Below, in pieces: positions 8,090-16,811 of a DNA stretch of 46,051 bases. Source of the stretch: SVFI01 sp045546735 (lineage in GTDB: Bacteria; Bacillota; Clostridia; Lachnospirales; Lachnospiraceae); contig JAZQDJ010000077.1 in assembly GCA_045546735.1 (NCBI GenBank), positions 1 through 46,051 on the forward strand, read 5' to 3'. The notes below the pieces were generated by a model, which ran no database searches, was not told where the DNA came from, and saw only the letters and a program-made list of their open reading frames with translations. Made by a program: the position numbers and the translations under genes. How positions within the stretch are numbered: the stretch's first letter is position 1; each line of letters starts with the position of its first letter.

Positions 8090-8119
8090 GGTCTGTGTTT
8101 TGGTAACGCAGGCCTTTTT
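8090..8119 (+). terminator. Intrinsic terminator after the fcl-acyltransferase operon
   Basis: GGTCTGTGTT (8090-8099) pairs with AACGCAGGCC (8105-8114), ten pairs counting G-U, with a TTGGT-type loop and TTTTT at 8115-8119. Confidence 0.75.
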
Positions 8120-8120
8120 C

Positions 8121-8149
8121 TTGACATAAGAGGTGGAACATGATTTTAT
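8121..8149 (+). promoter_or_regulatory. Candidate promoter for the start-less PD-(D/E)XK-like gene
   Basis: A perfect -35 TTGACA (8121-8126) is followed after 17 bp by TTTTAT (8144-8149), a 4/6 -10. Transcription would start just before AAAGGAGG at 8162-8169. Confidence 0.45.
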
Positions 8150-8176
8150 TATAAGAAAAGCAAAGGAGGCATATCT

Positions 8177-8893
8177 ATTTATCATCAAATCTTACAAAAT
8201 TTATCGCAGATCGAAAGAGAAATCTCAGATTTACAAAAGCAGATCAGACAATTACCGAGGGGGAAGTTAAAGTGTAAAAAGAATGGTAAATATTACAAGT
8301 GGTATCGGGTTTTAGGAAAGAAAACATATCTTAGCAATATCTTAGAAGACAAATTGTGTGAAAAAGAAGCATTACAATTCTATTTAAAATATCATTCAAA
8401 TTTTCCAAAGGCAGAACAAATATTACAAATACCGGAAGTTAGAGAACTGTTAGAAGGTTATATTGTCTCGTGTAGCGAAGGACAGGCAACGTGGCGAAAA
8501 GCATCTTATGAGAAAAATCCAAAGTATCCGGAGGATTTGATTCATCAAAGTTGTTCGGGAAATTTTGTGCGATCTAAGTCAGAGTGTCTGATTGATACGA
8601 TGCTGTACATGAAACAAATACCGTTTCGTTATGAGTGTGAATTGCAGTTGGGGGAGGCCACGGTTTATCCGGATTTTACAATACTTCATCCGAGAACAGG
8701 CAAAATTTATTATTGGGAGCATTTCGGCATGATGGATAAGCCGGAGTATGCGCAAAAGGCATTTTCGAAACAGAAACTATACGCATCGCATGGAATAGTA
8801 CCAACCCGTCAGTTGATTGTAACATATGAAACAAGCGAAAAACCTCTTGCATCAAATGAAATTGAGCAGATTATCGAGAAATATTTTGTGTAG
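8177..8893 (+). CDS. PD-(D/E)XK-nuclease-like protein of unknown function, no canonical start codon
   Basis: The frame is open from the stop at 8141-8143 to 8893. Coding-like sequence begins right after AAAGGAGG (8162-8169): YHQILQNLSQIEREISDLQK (coiled coil), then a KNGKYYKWYRVLGKKTYL basic segment. The first ATG/GTG/TTG in frame is the TTG at 8354, which has no ribosome binding site and would discard this N-terminus. ATT at 8177, 7 nt after the site, is the best-placed start; ATA at 8171 is the alternative. The C-terminal half has SKSECLIDTML, YPDFTIL and YYWEHFGMM, an E...D...E-x-H-G arrangement like PD-(D/E)XK endonuclease folds. It may be a real ATT-initiated gene or one silenced by loss of its start codon. 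Confidence 0.55.
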   Translation: MYHQILQNLSQIEREISDLQKQIRQLPRGKLKCKKNGKYYKWYRVLGKKTYLSNILEDKLCEKEALQFYLKYHSNFPKAEQILQIPEVRELLEGYIVSCSEGQATWRKASYEKNPKYPEDLIHQSCSGNFVRSKSECLIDTMLYMKQIPFRYECELQLGEATVYPDFTILHPRTGKIYYWEHFGMMDKPEYAQKAFSKQKLYASHGIVPTRQLIVTYETSEKPLASNEIEQIIEKYFV

Positions 8894-8905
8894 TCCGTTT
8901 CGGGG

Positions 8906-9042
8906 ATTTGGGCCGCAATAGGTGCTAAAATGGGCTGGAGGTCCAAAATGTGAGAGCCTTTTGAGAGAGTTTCAAATTTTGGACCGTATAAGGTATTTTT
9001 GTGGTCCAGAGGCCCAAAATCACAACACCAGAGGCCCAAAAT
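8906..9042. repeat. Cluster of GGYCCAAAAT motifs in both orientations
   Basis: In the gap between the convergent genes ending at 8893 and 9058, GGTCCAAAAT (8940-8949) and its exact complement ATTTTGGACC (8976-8985) form a 10-bp inverted repeat. GGCCCAAAAT recurs at 9011-9020 and 9033-9042 inside the direct repeat CCAGAGGCCCAAAAT, and ATTTGGGCC sits at 8906-8914. It could act as a terminator for either gene or be a small degenerate repeat element. Confidence 0.6.
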
Positions 9043-9057
9043 TACAAAACCTTCCCT

Positions 9058-9888
9058 CTACCACCTGCTCCGATATTCCCCGGGCGTCATGCCTTCCGCA
9101 TTTTTAAATACCTTTACAAAATAGCTGGTATCAGACAAGCCACATTCCCGGGCAATCGTATCAAGAGGAAGCGAGGTGAAGCGCAGCTGCTTTTTAGCGT
9201 GTGAGACCCGTTTGGCAGTCAGATAATTTCCGATGGTTGTTCCGGTCAATTTTTTAAACTCGCGAGATAGATGGAATTTGCTGATGAAAAACTGTTCGGC
9301 GAGATCATCAAGCGAGATTTTTTCTGAAAAATGCACGTCGATATAATTCTGAATATCGCGCACTTTTTCGTTGACGGAAGAAGAACCCGTATTCCCGATT
9401 TCATCCACACACAAAGCAAGCAAATCGGTCAGATACCGGTGTGAGAGTAGTTCGCGGCTGCTTCCCGGATTCTTTTGTGTTTCGAATAAAATATCCAAAG
9501 TATCTAAAAATAAAGACAGATGAGTGGGATGGAATAAAAAATTCCCACCGAGTTCAAGAAAGTGCCGGTACAAAACATTGGCGGAAAGGCCGTAAAAATG
9601 CACCCATGATAATTCCCACGGATCTTCCAAGCTGCTTTCGTGCGCATATTCTTCCAGGCAGTCTAAAAAGACGCAGTCACCGGGTCTGAGAGCAAATACC
9701 TGTCCGTGATAAGAGAGCGTTCCGCTCCCCTTTGTGACAACAAAAAACAGAAAAGATTCCAGGTTGTCACGCCGACTGATATGCGGGCTGACACTTTGGA
9801 GAGAACCGACTTCCTGCACATATAAAAAATGTTTTTTGGCAAAGGATGTAGGTGTAGCAAGAATACGTGATGAATTTGAAACTGACAT
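9058..9888 (-). CDS. AraC family transcriptional regulator with cupin sensor domain
   Basis: A 276-residue protein. The N-terminal half (about residues 25-130) is an AraC-type cupin with GTLSYHGQVFALRPGDCVF, which typically binds a sugar or related ligand. The C-terminal about 100 residues hold two helix-turn-helix units (EKISLDDLAEQFFISKFHLS and the second ending in AEGMTPGEYRSRW). AGGGAG lies 7 nt before the ATG at 9888; an in-frame ATG at 9921 is less well supported. It is divergent from gmd, with -35 boxes of the two promoters touching, so control of gmd-manC and of itself is likely (inference from layout). Confidence 0.88.
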   Translation of the reverse strand: MSVSNSSRILATPTSFAKKHFLYVQEVGSLQSVSPHISRRDNLESFLFFVVTKGSGTLSYHGQVFALRPGDCVFLDCLEEYAHESSLEDPWELSWVHFYGLSANVLYRHFLELGGNFLFHPTHLSLFLDTLDILFETQKNPGSSRELLSHRYLTDLLALCVDEIGNTGSSSVNEKVRDIQNYIDVHFSEKISLDDLAEQFFISKFHLSREFKKLTGTTIGNYLTAKRVSHAKKQLRFTSLPLDTIARECGLSDTSYFVKVFKNAEGMTPGEYRSRW

Positions 9889-9938
9889 AAACAAACTCCC
9901 TAAAATACTGAAAAAATTCAAAAACTACCGATAGCAAT

Positions 9939-9996
9939 ATTTTACCATTCAAAGGCAAAATTGTCTATTGTGACTTTGCAGAAAAGAGAGTATGCT
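9939..9996. promoter_or_regulatory. Back-to-back promoters of araC-type regulator and gmd
   Basis: For the minus strand, TAGACA (complement at 9962-9967), 17-bp spacer and TAAAAT (complement at 9939-9944). For the plus strand, TTGTGA (9968-9973), 17-bp spacer and TATGCT (9991-9996). The two -35 elements abut at 9967/9968, so one bound regulator could affect both directions. Confidence 0.5.
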
Positions 9997-10038
9997 GATA
10001 AACGGAATATAAACCAATAACAGAAAGTGGAGATGAAT

Positions 10039-11103
10039 ATGAGAAAAGTAGCATTGATTAGAGGTATCACAGGTCAGGATGGTTCTTACCTGGCAGAACT
10101 TTTATTAGAAAAAGGATATGAGGTGCATGGTCTTGTGCGTCGTCACAGTATCAGCAACACACAGCGTATCGATCATATTTTAAATTCAAATTATAACAAG
10201 GTGAAATTCTTTTTACATTTTGCAGATATGACAGATTCTTCCAATTTGATGCGTCTGATTGGTGAAATTAAACCGACAGAGGTATACAATCTTGCAGCAC
10301 AGTCACATGTGGGTGTTTCCTTTGAGGTTCCGGAATACACAGCAGATGCGACAGGTGTGAGTACATTAAAACTTTTGGAGGCAATCCGCGTCAACGGCGG
10401 AAACTGCAGATTTTATCAGGCATCGACTTCAGAACTTTTCGGAGGAATTCCGGAGACAGCTCCGCAGTCGGAAAAGACACCGTTTTATCCGAAGAGCCCG
10501 TACGGAGTGGCAAAATTGTATTCTTATTGGATTACGGTCAATTACAGAGAGTCTTACAACATGTTTGCCTGCAACGGCATTTTGTTCAATCACGAATCAC
10601 CGAGAAGAGGTGAGAATTTCGTGACAAGAAAAATCACGCTTGCGATTGCAAATATGATGGCAGGAAAGCAGGAGAAACTCTCTTTGGGAAATATGGATGC
10701 AAAACGTGACTGGGGATTTGCCGGTGACTATGTAGAGGGTATGTGGCTTATGCTCCAGGGAGAAAAACCGGGAGATTACGTGCTTGCAACGAACGAGACA
10801 CATACAGTCAGACAGTTTGTGGAAGCGGCTTTCGGGCAGCTCGGTATTGAAATCCGTTGGGAAGGAAAAGGCGTGGATGAAAAAGGTTACGATGTAAAAA
10901 CAGGTAAACTTTTAGTCGACGTGAATCCGGAATTCTATCGTCCGGCAGAAGTGGAATTCCTTTGGGGAGATTCCTCAAAAGCGGAGGCGGAACTTGGGTG
11001 GAAGCGTAAAATCGATTTCCAGGGTCTGGTTTCTATGATGATGGATGCAGACATGAAAGAAATTGCAGGTATGTCCTGTGAGGAGTACCGCGCGCAAGGT
11101 TAA
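10039..11103 (+). CDS. gmd: GDP-mannose 4,6-dehydratase
   Basis: A 354-residue extended SDR that makes GDP-4-keto-6-deoxy-D-mannose from GDP-mannose, the first step to GDP-L-fucose. It shows the nucleotide-binding GITGQDGSYLAE motif near residue 9, the VRRHSISNTQRI arginine stretch, YNLAAQSHVGVSFE, the catalytic region STSELFG and SPYGVAKLYSYW with Y-x3-K, and NHESPRRGENFVTRKI. The residue before GITGQDG is Arg where Thr is frequent, probably harmless. The start at 10039 is chosen because GTGGAG lies 6 nt upstream; GTG at 10027 and ATG at 10033 are alternatives. It is followed 12 bp later by the mannose bifunctional gene. Confidence 0.93.
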   Translation: MRKVALIRGITGQDGSYLAELLLEKGYEVHGLVRRHSISNTQRIDHILNSNYNKVKFFLHFADMTDSSNLMRLIGEIKPTEVYNLAAQSHVGVSFEVPEYTADATGVSTLKLLEAIRVNGGNCRFYQASTSELFGGIPETAPQSEKTPFYPKSPYGVAKLYSYWITVNYRESYNMFACNGILFNHESPRRGENFVTRKITLAIANMMAGKQEKLSLGNMDAKRDWGFAGDYVEGMWLMLQGEKPGDYVLATNETHTVRQFVEAAFGQLGIEIRWEGKGVDEKGYDVKTGKLLVDVNPEFYRPAEVEFLWGDSSKAEAELGWKRKIDFQGLVSMMMDADMKEIAGMSCEEYRAQG

Positions 11104-11115
11104 GGAGCAAAGCAG

Positions 11116-13467
11116 ATGAAATGTTTAGTGCTGGCCGGAGGGAGCGGAGACGCCCTCTGGCCATTATCAAGACGTAATTATCCGAAACAATTTATGCATG
11201 TAAACAAAGGCAGATCGCTGTTCCAGGAGGCAATAGCGCGCAATCTGCCTTTTTGTGATGAGTTTTATATTGTGACTAATTACAAATATGAAAATATTGT
11301 GCGCGGACAGCTACAAACGTTTCAGGGGTTGAACTATCACTTGTTTCTGGAGGAAATCGGACGTCAGACAGCACCGGCGGTAATGATTGCATGTCTTTGT
11401 ATGAGTCCGCAGGAGCAGGTTCTTGTCGTGTCGACAGATCACCGGATTGACGGCGGGGATTATAACGGAACGATTGTGCGGGCGCAGCAGCTTTTGACAA
11501 CAGGAAATCTGGTTGCAATCGGGTGCAGGGGAGAACTTGCATCGGGACACAATTATTTTGATGTATATGATGACGGACAGGTGGACTATATGTCGGTGTC
11601 TGCCCGTGAAGAAGGAACGTGCGAAACGCACATGGGAATTTCTTTGCCGGACCGCGGCGCAGAGCGTTTCCTTGACAGTGGTATTTTCCTTGTGTATGCA
11701 GGGACATTTTTGAAAGCGGTAGAGCAAAACCGGCCAAAGCTTTATGAGGCTTGTTGTCATGGGAAAAACCGGATGCGGATGGAGAACGGAAATGCGGTTT
11801 TGACCAAAGAATGGCTTGAAACAATTCCGTCTGTGAGTGTCGGCGATGCTGTGTACCAAAAATGGACAGGACTTGGAAAAGTAATTGTGGAACCGGGAGA
11901 TTTTGGGTGGTCACGACTTCTCAATCTGGAGAAACTTTCCGAACTTGTGTATGACAAAGAACAGGAGACGGATATTTATCACAAATGTGAAAATGTTTCG
12001 GTAATCAACGAGGCGAAGGAAAAGCTTGTTGTTGCCAATGACTTGAAGGATGTCCTGATTGTAAATACAAAAGATGCCGTGTACGTGACCGGAAAAGGAA
12101 GCAGCGCGGATATCAAAGAGATTCTTATGAAAGAGCAGGCGGCGGCTTTTGATGAAGGCGATGTGTATTATGCGACATGGGGATGTAAGGAAACGCTCAG
12201 CCGCAGTGAGGGATATCTTGTAAAGAAACTGACAATTTTCCCGGGCAAGTCCATTTCTTTGCACAAGCATGAAAAGAGAAGTGAGCATTGGTCGATTGTC
12301 AGCGGAACCGCGACTATTTTATTGGACGGCGTAGAAAGAGAATATCGTACGAATGAGAGTATTCTTGTTCCGATGGGAAGTTTTCACAGGATTTCCAATG
12401 AGACAACGAAAGATTTGGTTGTGATTGAGGTGAGTATCGGCGAAAGCGTAGGGAGCATGTCGGAAGATATGGTGCATGCAGAGAGTGTCGGTGCAAAAGA
12501 AGAAAGCCGGATTGTGAAATTAAAGCCGGTTTATAAAGATTATCTCTGGGGAGGCAATCGCTTATCGGAGATGTACGGTTTTGGGGAAAAAGGACAGAGA
12601 ATAGCGGAAAGCTGGCAACTATCTGCGCATGCAGCAGGTTGTTGCCGCGTGGCAGGCGGTGAGTGCGAAGGAATGGCGTTTGATGCGTATTTGGAGCGCA
12701 TCGGAAGAGAGGCACTCGGCTGGAAATGTCAGCCGTATGAACGCTTCCCTCTGCTTGTGAAATTTATAGATGCGACGGACAAACTGTCTATTCAGGTGCA
12801 TCCGGATGATGCATATGCAATGCCGTATGAGAACGACTACGGAAAAAATGAAATGTGGTATGTTCTCGATGCGCAGGAGGATGCGTTTGTATATCTCGGT
12901 TTTGAAAAAGACACGAGCCGGGAGGAAGTGCAGCGCAGAATTGAAGATGGGACGCTGGCAGATATTTTGCACAAAGTTCCGGTAAAAAAAGGAGATTCTG
13001 TGTTTGTTCCGGCAGGGAAAATTCATGCCATCGGTGCAGGTGCATTAATATTGGAAATTCAGCAAAGTTCCAATGCGACGTATCGTCTGTATGACTATAA
13101 CCGCAGGGATAAAGACGGGAATCTGCGTCCGCTTCATTTGGAAAAGGCGTTTGCAAACATCAGTTATAAGGCAAGTTCCGAGACTGGATTACCTGTTTTT
13201 TCATGGCAGCAGGGCAAAGGATATAAAAAGCGCCTCCTTGAACAGTGTAAGTATTTCTCTGTCTGGACATATGCGGTGGACGAGAAGGCAGAACTTGTGA
13301 TGGATGATTCGTCTTTTTGGTCGGTCGTCATTGTATCCGGAGAGGGTGTGATGGACGCCGGAGGCGAGAAGGTGATGTTTGGTCCGGGAGAAAGCCTGTT
13401 TTTACCGGCCGGAAGAAAGGCGGTAAAAATCACCGGAACATGTCATTTTGTGCTCAGTCATGTATAA
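11116..13467 (+). CDS. ManC-cupin-ManA fusion: degenerate mannose-1-P guanylyltransferase module plus type II and type I phosphomannose isomerase modules
   Basis: A 783-residue protein with three modules. Residues 1 to about 280 resemble mannose-1-phosphate guanylyltransferase, but the signature usually GGSGTRLWPLSR reads GGSGDALWPLSR: the Arg is Ala13 and the Thr is Asp12. The usual FVEKP Lys motif and the GYGYIE motif cannot be found. Residues about 365-450 form a type II PMI cupin with metal-ligand-like SLHKHEKRSEHW and IVSGTA. Residues about 465-783 are a full type I PMI with YLWGGNRL, QVHPDD, GKNEMWYVL, PAGKIHAIG and LYDYNRRD, which look intact. I therefore expect fructose-6-P/mannose-6-P isomerisation and doubt guanylyltransferase activity. 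It follows gmd by 12 bp with AAGGAG before the ATG. Confidence 0.85.
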   Translation: MKCLVLAGGSGDALWPLSRRNYPKQFMHVNKGRSLFQEAIARNLPFCDEFYIVTNYKYENIVRGQLQTFQGLNYHLFLEEIGRQTAPAVMIACLCMSPQEQVLVVSTDHRIDGGDYNGTIVRAQQLLTTGNLVAIGCRGELASGHNYFDVYDDGQVDYMSVSAREEGTCETHMGISLPDRGAERFLDSGIFLVYAGTFLKAVEQNRPKLYEACCHGKNRMRMENGNAVLTKEWLETIPSVSVGDAVYQKWTGLGKVIVEPGDFGWSRLLNLEKLSELVYDKEQETDIYHKCENVSVINEAKEKLVVANDLKDVLIVNTKDAVYVTGKGSSADIKEILMKEQAAAFDEGDVYYATWGCKETLSRSEGYLVKKLTIFPGKSISLHKHEKRSEHWSIVSGTATILLDGVEREYRTNESILVPMGSFHRISNETTKDLVVIEVSIGESVGSMSEDMVHAESVGAKEESRIVKLKPVYKDYLWGGNRLSEMYGFGEKGQRIAESWQLSAHAAGCCRVAGGECEGMAFDAYLERIGREALGWKCQPYERFPLLVKFIDATDKLSIQVHPDDAYAMPYENDYGKNEMWYVLDAQEDAFVYLGFEKDTSREEVQRRIEDGTLADILHKVPVKKGDSVFVPAGKIHAIGAGALILEIQQSSNATYRLYDYNRRDKDGNLRPLHLEKAFANISYKASSETGLPVFSWQQGKGYKKRLLEQCKYFSVWTYAVDEKAELVMDDSSFWSVVIVSGEGVMDAGGEKVMFGPGESLFLPAGRKAVKITGTCHFVLSHV

Positions 13468-13476
13468 GCGGCGATG

Positions 13477-13505
13477 TTGTGTTTTAGATGGGGAAATGAT
13501 ATACT
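13477..13505 (+). promoter_or_regulatory. Candidate promoter of the SGNH-kinase-GT2 operon
   Basis: TTGTGT (13477-13482), 17-bp spacer, TATACT (13500-13505). The predicted start is close to 13512, which argues against an ATG there and for the ATG at 13530 as the translation start. Confidence 0.55.
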
Positions 13506-13529
13506 GAAACAATGAGAGAAAAAAGAAAT

Positions 13530-14864
13530 ATGATACGAAAGATATACAAGTTATTGTTTGTCTTTGCACTTTTGTTTATGCTGTTGCCGGCAGACAGAGT
13601 GTCAGCGCAGGGAGTATCGGATAATTCTGTATATGAGCAAGAGACGCAAAAACCGGTACGGATTTTGTTGGTGGGAAATAGTCTGACAAAGTTCGGGACA
13701 AAGGAAGAGGCGCGTGGATTGCAATATTACATTGAAATTATGGCAGAAGAATCGGATAAAAGTGTAAATGTGCGTACGGTTGCTTTTGGAGGCGCTTCTT
13801 TGCAGGAATATGCGGAGTTTTGTCAGGGAAAAGAGGAACGAAAAAAAGAGTTTGATCATGTTTTGAAATCGCAGGAATGGGACTATGTGATTTTGCAGGA
13901 GCTTACGAAGCGTTATTATAAAGACTATGAAACGAAATGTGTTCCGGCGATGGAGAAATTGTTGGAGCAAATCAATCAACAGGTACCGAATGCACAAGTT
14001 ATGCTGTATGTTCCCAGAGCTTATGCGAAGGGGAATTTAAGTATGGAAAAGATGGAAGCATATATGGGTGCGGGTGGCGAACGTTTGGAGAAAAACTTTG
14101 GTGTTTCGCGGATTCCGGTCGGAATGCACTTGTATCGTGCTTCGGTTAAGTATCCGGAGATTCAGCTGCTTGATACAGATAAAAAACAGCATCCGACGCC
14201 GGAAGGTGCTTTTCTTGCCTCCTCGTGTGTGTATCAAATGATTTTTAATGAGCCGCCGAAAGTGACGGGCAAATTGCTTCGGAGCATGCACATTTCAAAA
14301 GATATGGCACAGGCGTTAATAGCATTGTGGGCAGAAGGTATATCATCGGAGAAGGCAGAGGTTGTTTTAAAAAAAGGTGAAATATACACGATGAGTGTGC
14401 TGGTACCGGTTGAACTCGGAGAGCAAAATATATGTTTTGTTTCGATGAATAAAAACGTGGCATCTGTAGATGCGAAGACGGGAAAGATTACTGCTTTGCG
14501 AGGCGGGACTGCAATTATAAAAGCGGAAACGCAGGAAGGATGGCAGACGTTTTGTACGTTACATGTTCCATATGACAGACCGAAAAAGTTGCGGGCAAAA
14601 ATAAAGTTGTCAGTTGATGCAGATGGCAACAAATATTCGACCGTGGTTCTCAAATGGAAGAAACAAAAAGGGGCCAAATATGAAGTGTACCGCGCAGAGA
14701 CGAAAAAAGGACCGTATACTTTGCAGGAAACTGTAGAGAAAAATCGTTTTCGTGATACGAATCTACAAGTCGGAAAGACATATTATTATAAAGTAAGGGC
14801 GATTGGAGAGTTTGGCGCGTGCGCAAGTAAGCAATCGAAAGTACGGAAGGTTTCGGTGAAATAG
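13530..14864 (+). CDS. Secreted SGNH/GDSL-like hydrolase with Big2-like and Fn3-like domains
   Basis: A 444-residue exported protein. A signal peptide of about 25 residues (IRKIYKLLFVFALLFMLL core, then VSAQ) is followed by GVSDNSV. The SGNH-type domain (about residues 40-250) has LLVGNSLTKFG as block I with the Ser nucleophile candidate, FGGASL, VILQEL, and DTDKKQHPTPEG as the D-x-x-H block. A Big2-like segment with NKNVASVDAKTGKITALRGGTAIIKA and a final Fn3-like segment with KYEVYRAETKKGPY and YYYKVRAIGEFG follow. Likely role is removing or transferring acyl groups on surface glycans (inference). The upstream in-frame ATG at 13512 coincides with the predicted transcript start. The next gene begins 2 bp after its stop. 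Confidence 0.75.
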   Translation: MIRKIYKLLFVFALLFMLLPADRVSAQGVSDNSVYEQETQKPVRILLVGNSLTKFGTKEEARGLQYYIEIMAEESDKSVNVRTVAFGGASLQEYAEFCQGKEERKKEFDHVLKSQEWDYVILQELTKRYYKDYETKCVPAMEKLLEQINQQVPNAQVMLYVPRAYAKGNLSMEKMEAYMGAGGERLEKNFGVSRIPVGMHLYRASVKYPEIQLLDTDKKQHPTPEGAFLASSCVYQMIFNEPPKVTGKLLRSMHISKDMAQALIALWAEGISSEKAEVVLKKGEIYTMSVLVPVELGEQNICFVSMNKNVASVDAKTGKITALRGGTAIIKAETQEGWQTFCTLHVPYDRPKKLRAKIKLSVDADGNKYSTVVLKWKKQKGAKYEVYRAETKKGPYTLQETVEKNRFRDTNLQVGKTYYYKVRAIGEFGACASKQSKVRKVSVK

Positions 14865-14866
14865 AG

Positions 14867-16810
14867 ATGGAAAAAATAGAGCTTTTTGTACCGGGAAGGC
14901 TTTGTCTTCTCGGCGAACACAGCGACTGGGCAGGACTTCACAGGGTATTGAATTCTGCAGTTGTACCGGGACAGGCGATTGTCACCGGTATTGAGCAGGG
15001 AATTTATGCAGAGGTTGAAAAACATGAAAAATTTATCGTGCAGAGTGATTTGGAAAGTTATCACGATGCCTCTTTTTCCTGTGAAATGGATTCCGAAAAA
15101 CTCAGGGAAGAGGCGAGCGGCGGAGGATTTTTCTCTTATGTTGCAGGAGTTGCTTCCTATGTAAATGAGTGTTACAATGTCGGTGGACTTAAAATTACGA
15201 TTACGAAGATGGATCTTCCGATGAAGAGCGGTCTTTCGAGCAGCGCTGCCATTTGTGTGCTTGTAGCGCGTGCATTTAATCAGATGTACCGTCTCAAACT
15301 TAACACGATGGGTGAGATGAATATTGCGTTTATCGGCGAGCAGCGTACGCCGTCCAGATGCGGACGTCTTGACCAGGCATGTGCGTACGGTGTCAGACCG
15401 GTGCGCATGACATTTGACGGGAATGAGGTGAGTGTGAAACCGCTCCCGTTTAAGAAGACATTATATTGGGTCATTGCGGACTTAAAATCGCACAAGGATA
15501 CCGTGAAGATTTTGTCCGATTTGAATAAGTGCTATCCGTTTGCGCAAAATGAAAAGGAGAGCACAGTGCATGAGGCGCTCGGCCGTGACAACAAAGAGTT
15601 TGTAGACCGTGCGTGTGAATATTTGGCAGCAGGAGATAACGAGGCGCTCGGCGCACTTATGGTGCAGTTCCAGCGCAATTTTGATAAAAAAGTGGCTCCG
15701 GCAAGCTATGAGGAGTTGAAAGCTCCGGTGCTTCATTCCGTGCTGAAAGATGAGCGAGTAAAAGAGCTTGTGTACGGATGCAAAGGTGTCGGTTCTCAGG
15801 GCGACGGAACGGTTCAGTTTTTGGCAAAGGATGAAAAATGCCAGCAGCAGCTTATTGATTATTTGAACTGCGAGCGTGGTATGGAAGCGTTTTCTTTGAC
15901 GCTCCGTCCGCAGCAGGCAGTGACGAAGGCAATCATTCCGGTTGCAGGCTTCGGAACCAGATTGTATCCGGCAACAAAGGGCATTAAAAAAGATTTCTTT
16001 CCGATTCTCGATGAGGACGGATTGTTTAAACCTGCCATCATGGTTCTTTTGGAACAGCTGGATGCTTCCGGCATTGAGGAGATTTGTCTGGTCATCGGTG
16101 AGGAAGAAAAACCGATGTACGACGCGTTATTTGCACCGCTTTCCGAGGAGCATCGCAGTAAGCTTCCGGAGGAAAAGCGTTTTTATGAAGATAAGATTTT
16201 GCGTATAAGCAAAAAGATTACGTATGTGTACCAAAAGGAGCGCAAGGGCTTCGGTCATGCAGTATATCAGTGCCGTGAGTTTACGAAAGGCCAGCCGGTT
16301 CTTCTTTTGCTCGGAGATATGATTTACGAGTCGTACGGACCGAAGAGTTGTATGTCGCAGCTCATCGATGCGTATGAAAAGACCGGACTTCCGGTTGTGT
16401 CCATGCATTCGGTTCCGCTTTCCGATGTCGTTCATTACGGAATTATGCATGGTCAGTGGGAAAATAAAGAAGAGACATTGTTAAAACTGGACAGCTTTTG
16501 TGAGAAACCGTCCTGTGAATATGCAGATGAGTTTTTGGGAACGGTGCGCAAAAACAAACGTGATCAGTTTTATGCAGTGTTCGGTCAATATATTTTGACA
16601 AAAGAAGTATTTGAAGCCTTGGAAAAGGATATTCTGGAAAATCGTACAAGCGGTGGAGAAATCCAGCTGACGACGGCACTTGACAAGGTGCGCGAGCGTA
16701 TCGGTATGATGGGACTTCTGATGAACGGAAAGTCTTATGATATCGGACTTCCGGAAAAATATAAACAGACTCTTTCTGAGTTTGGAAAAGGAAAAGAAAG
16801 CGAGAAATAA
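14867..16810 (+). CDS. Fused GHMP sugar kinase / sugar-1-phosphate nucleotidyltransferase
   Basis: A 647-residue cytoplasmic fusion. Residues 1 to about 340 are a GHMP kinase: VPGRLCLLGEHSDWAG resembles the galactokinase signature, LPMKSGLSSSAA (about 117-128) is the ATP-binding motif 2, and a late GSQGDGTVQF motif 3 is present. Residues about 355-640 are a GalU-like nucleotidyltransferase with IPVAGFGTRLYPATKG, KKDFFPI, LLLGDMIY and FCEKPS, all intact. Logically it would phosphorylate a free sugar at C1 and then charge it with a nucleotide (salvage), as FKP does for fucose in the reverse domain order. The sugar and the nucleotide are unknown; the N-terminal signature suggests a hexose or uronic acid. 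It is followed 1 bp later by a DPM1-like GT2. Confidence 0.8.
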   Translation: MEKIELFVPGRLCLLGEHSDWAGLHRVLNSAVVPGQAIVTGIEQGIYAEVEKHEKFIVQSDLESYHDASFSCEMDSEKLREEASGGGFFSYVAGVASYVNECYNVGGLKITITKMDLPMKSGLSSSAAICVLVARAFNQMYRLKLNTMGEMNIAFIGEQRTPSRCGRLDQACAYGVRPVRMTFDGNEVSVKPLPFKKTLYWVIADLKSHKDTVKILSDLNKCYPFAQNEKESTVHEALGRDNKEFVDRACEYLAAGDNEALGALMVQFQRNFDKKVAPASYEELKAPVLHSVLKDERVKELVYGCKGVGSQGDGTVQFLAKDEKCQQQLIDYLNCERGMEAFSLTLRPQQAVTKAIIPVAGFGTRLYPATKGIKKDFFPILDEDGLFKPAIMVLLEQLDASGIEEICLVIGEEEKPMYDALFAPLSEEHRSKLPEEKRFYEDKILRISKKITYVYQKERKGFGHAVYQCREFTKGQPVLLLLGDMIYESYGPKSCMSQLIDAYEKTGLPVVSMHSVPLSDVVHYGIMHGQWENKEETLLKLDSFCEKPSCEYADEFLGTVRKNKRDQFYAVFGQYILTKEVFEALEKDILENRTSGGEIQLTTALDKVRERIGMMGLLMNGKSYDIGLPEKYKQTLSEFGKGKESEK

Positions 16811-16811
16811 T

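Noticed and set aside
13512..13530. Earlier ATG at 13512 for the SGNH protein
   Set aside because: It coincides with the predicted transcript start and has no ribosome binding site; the signal peptide fits better from 13530.
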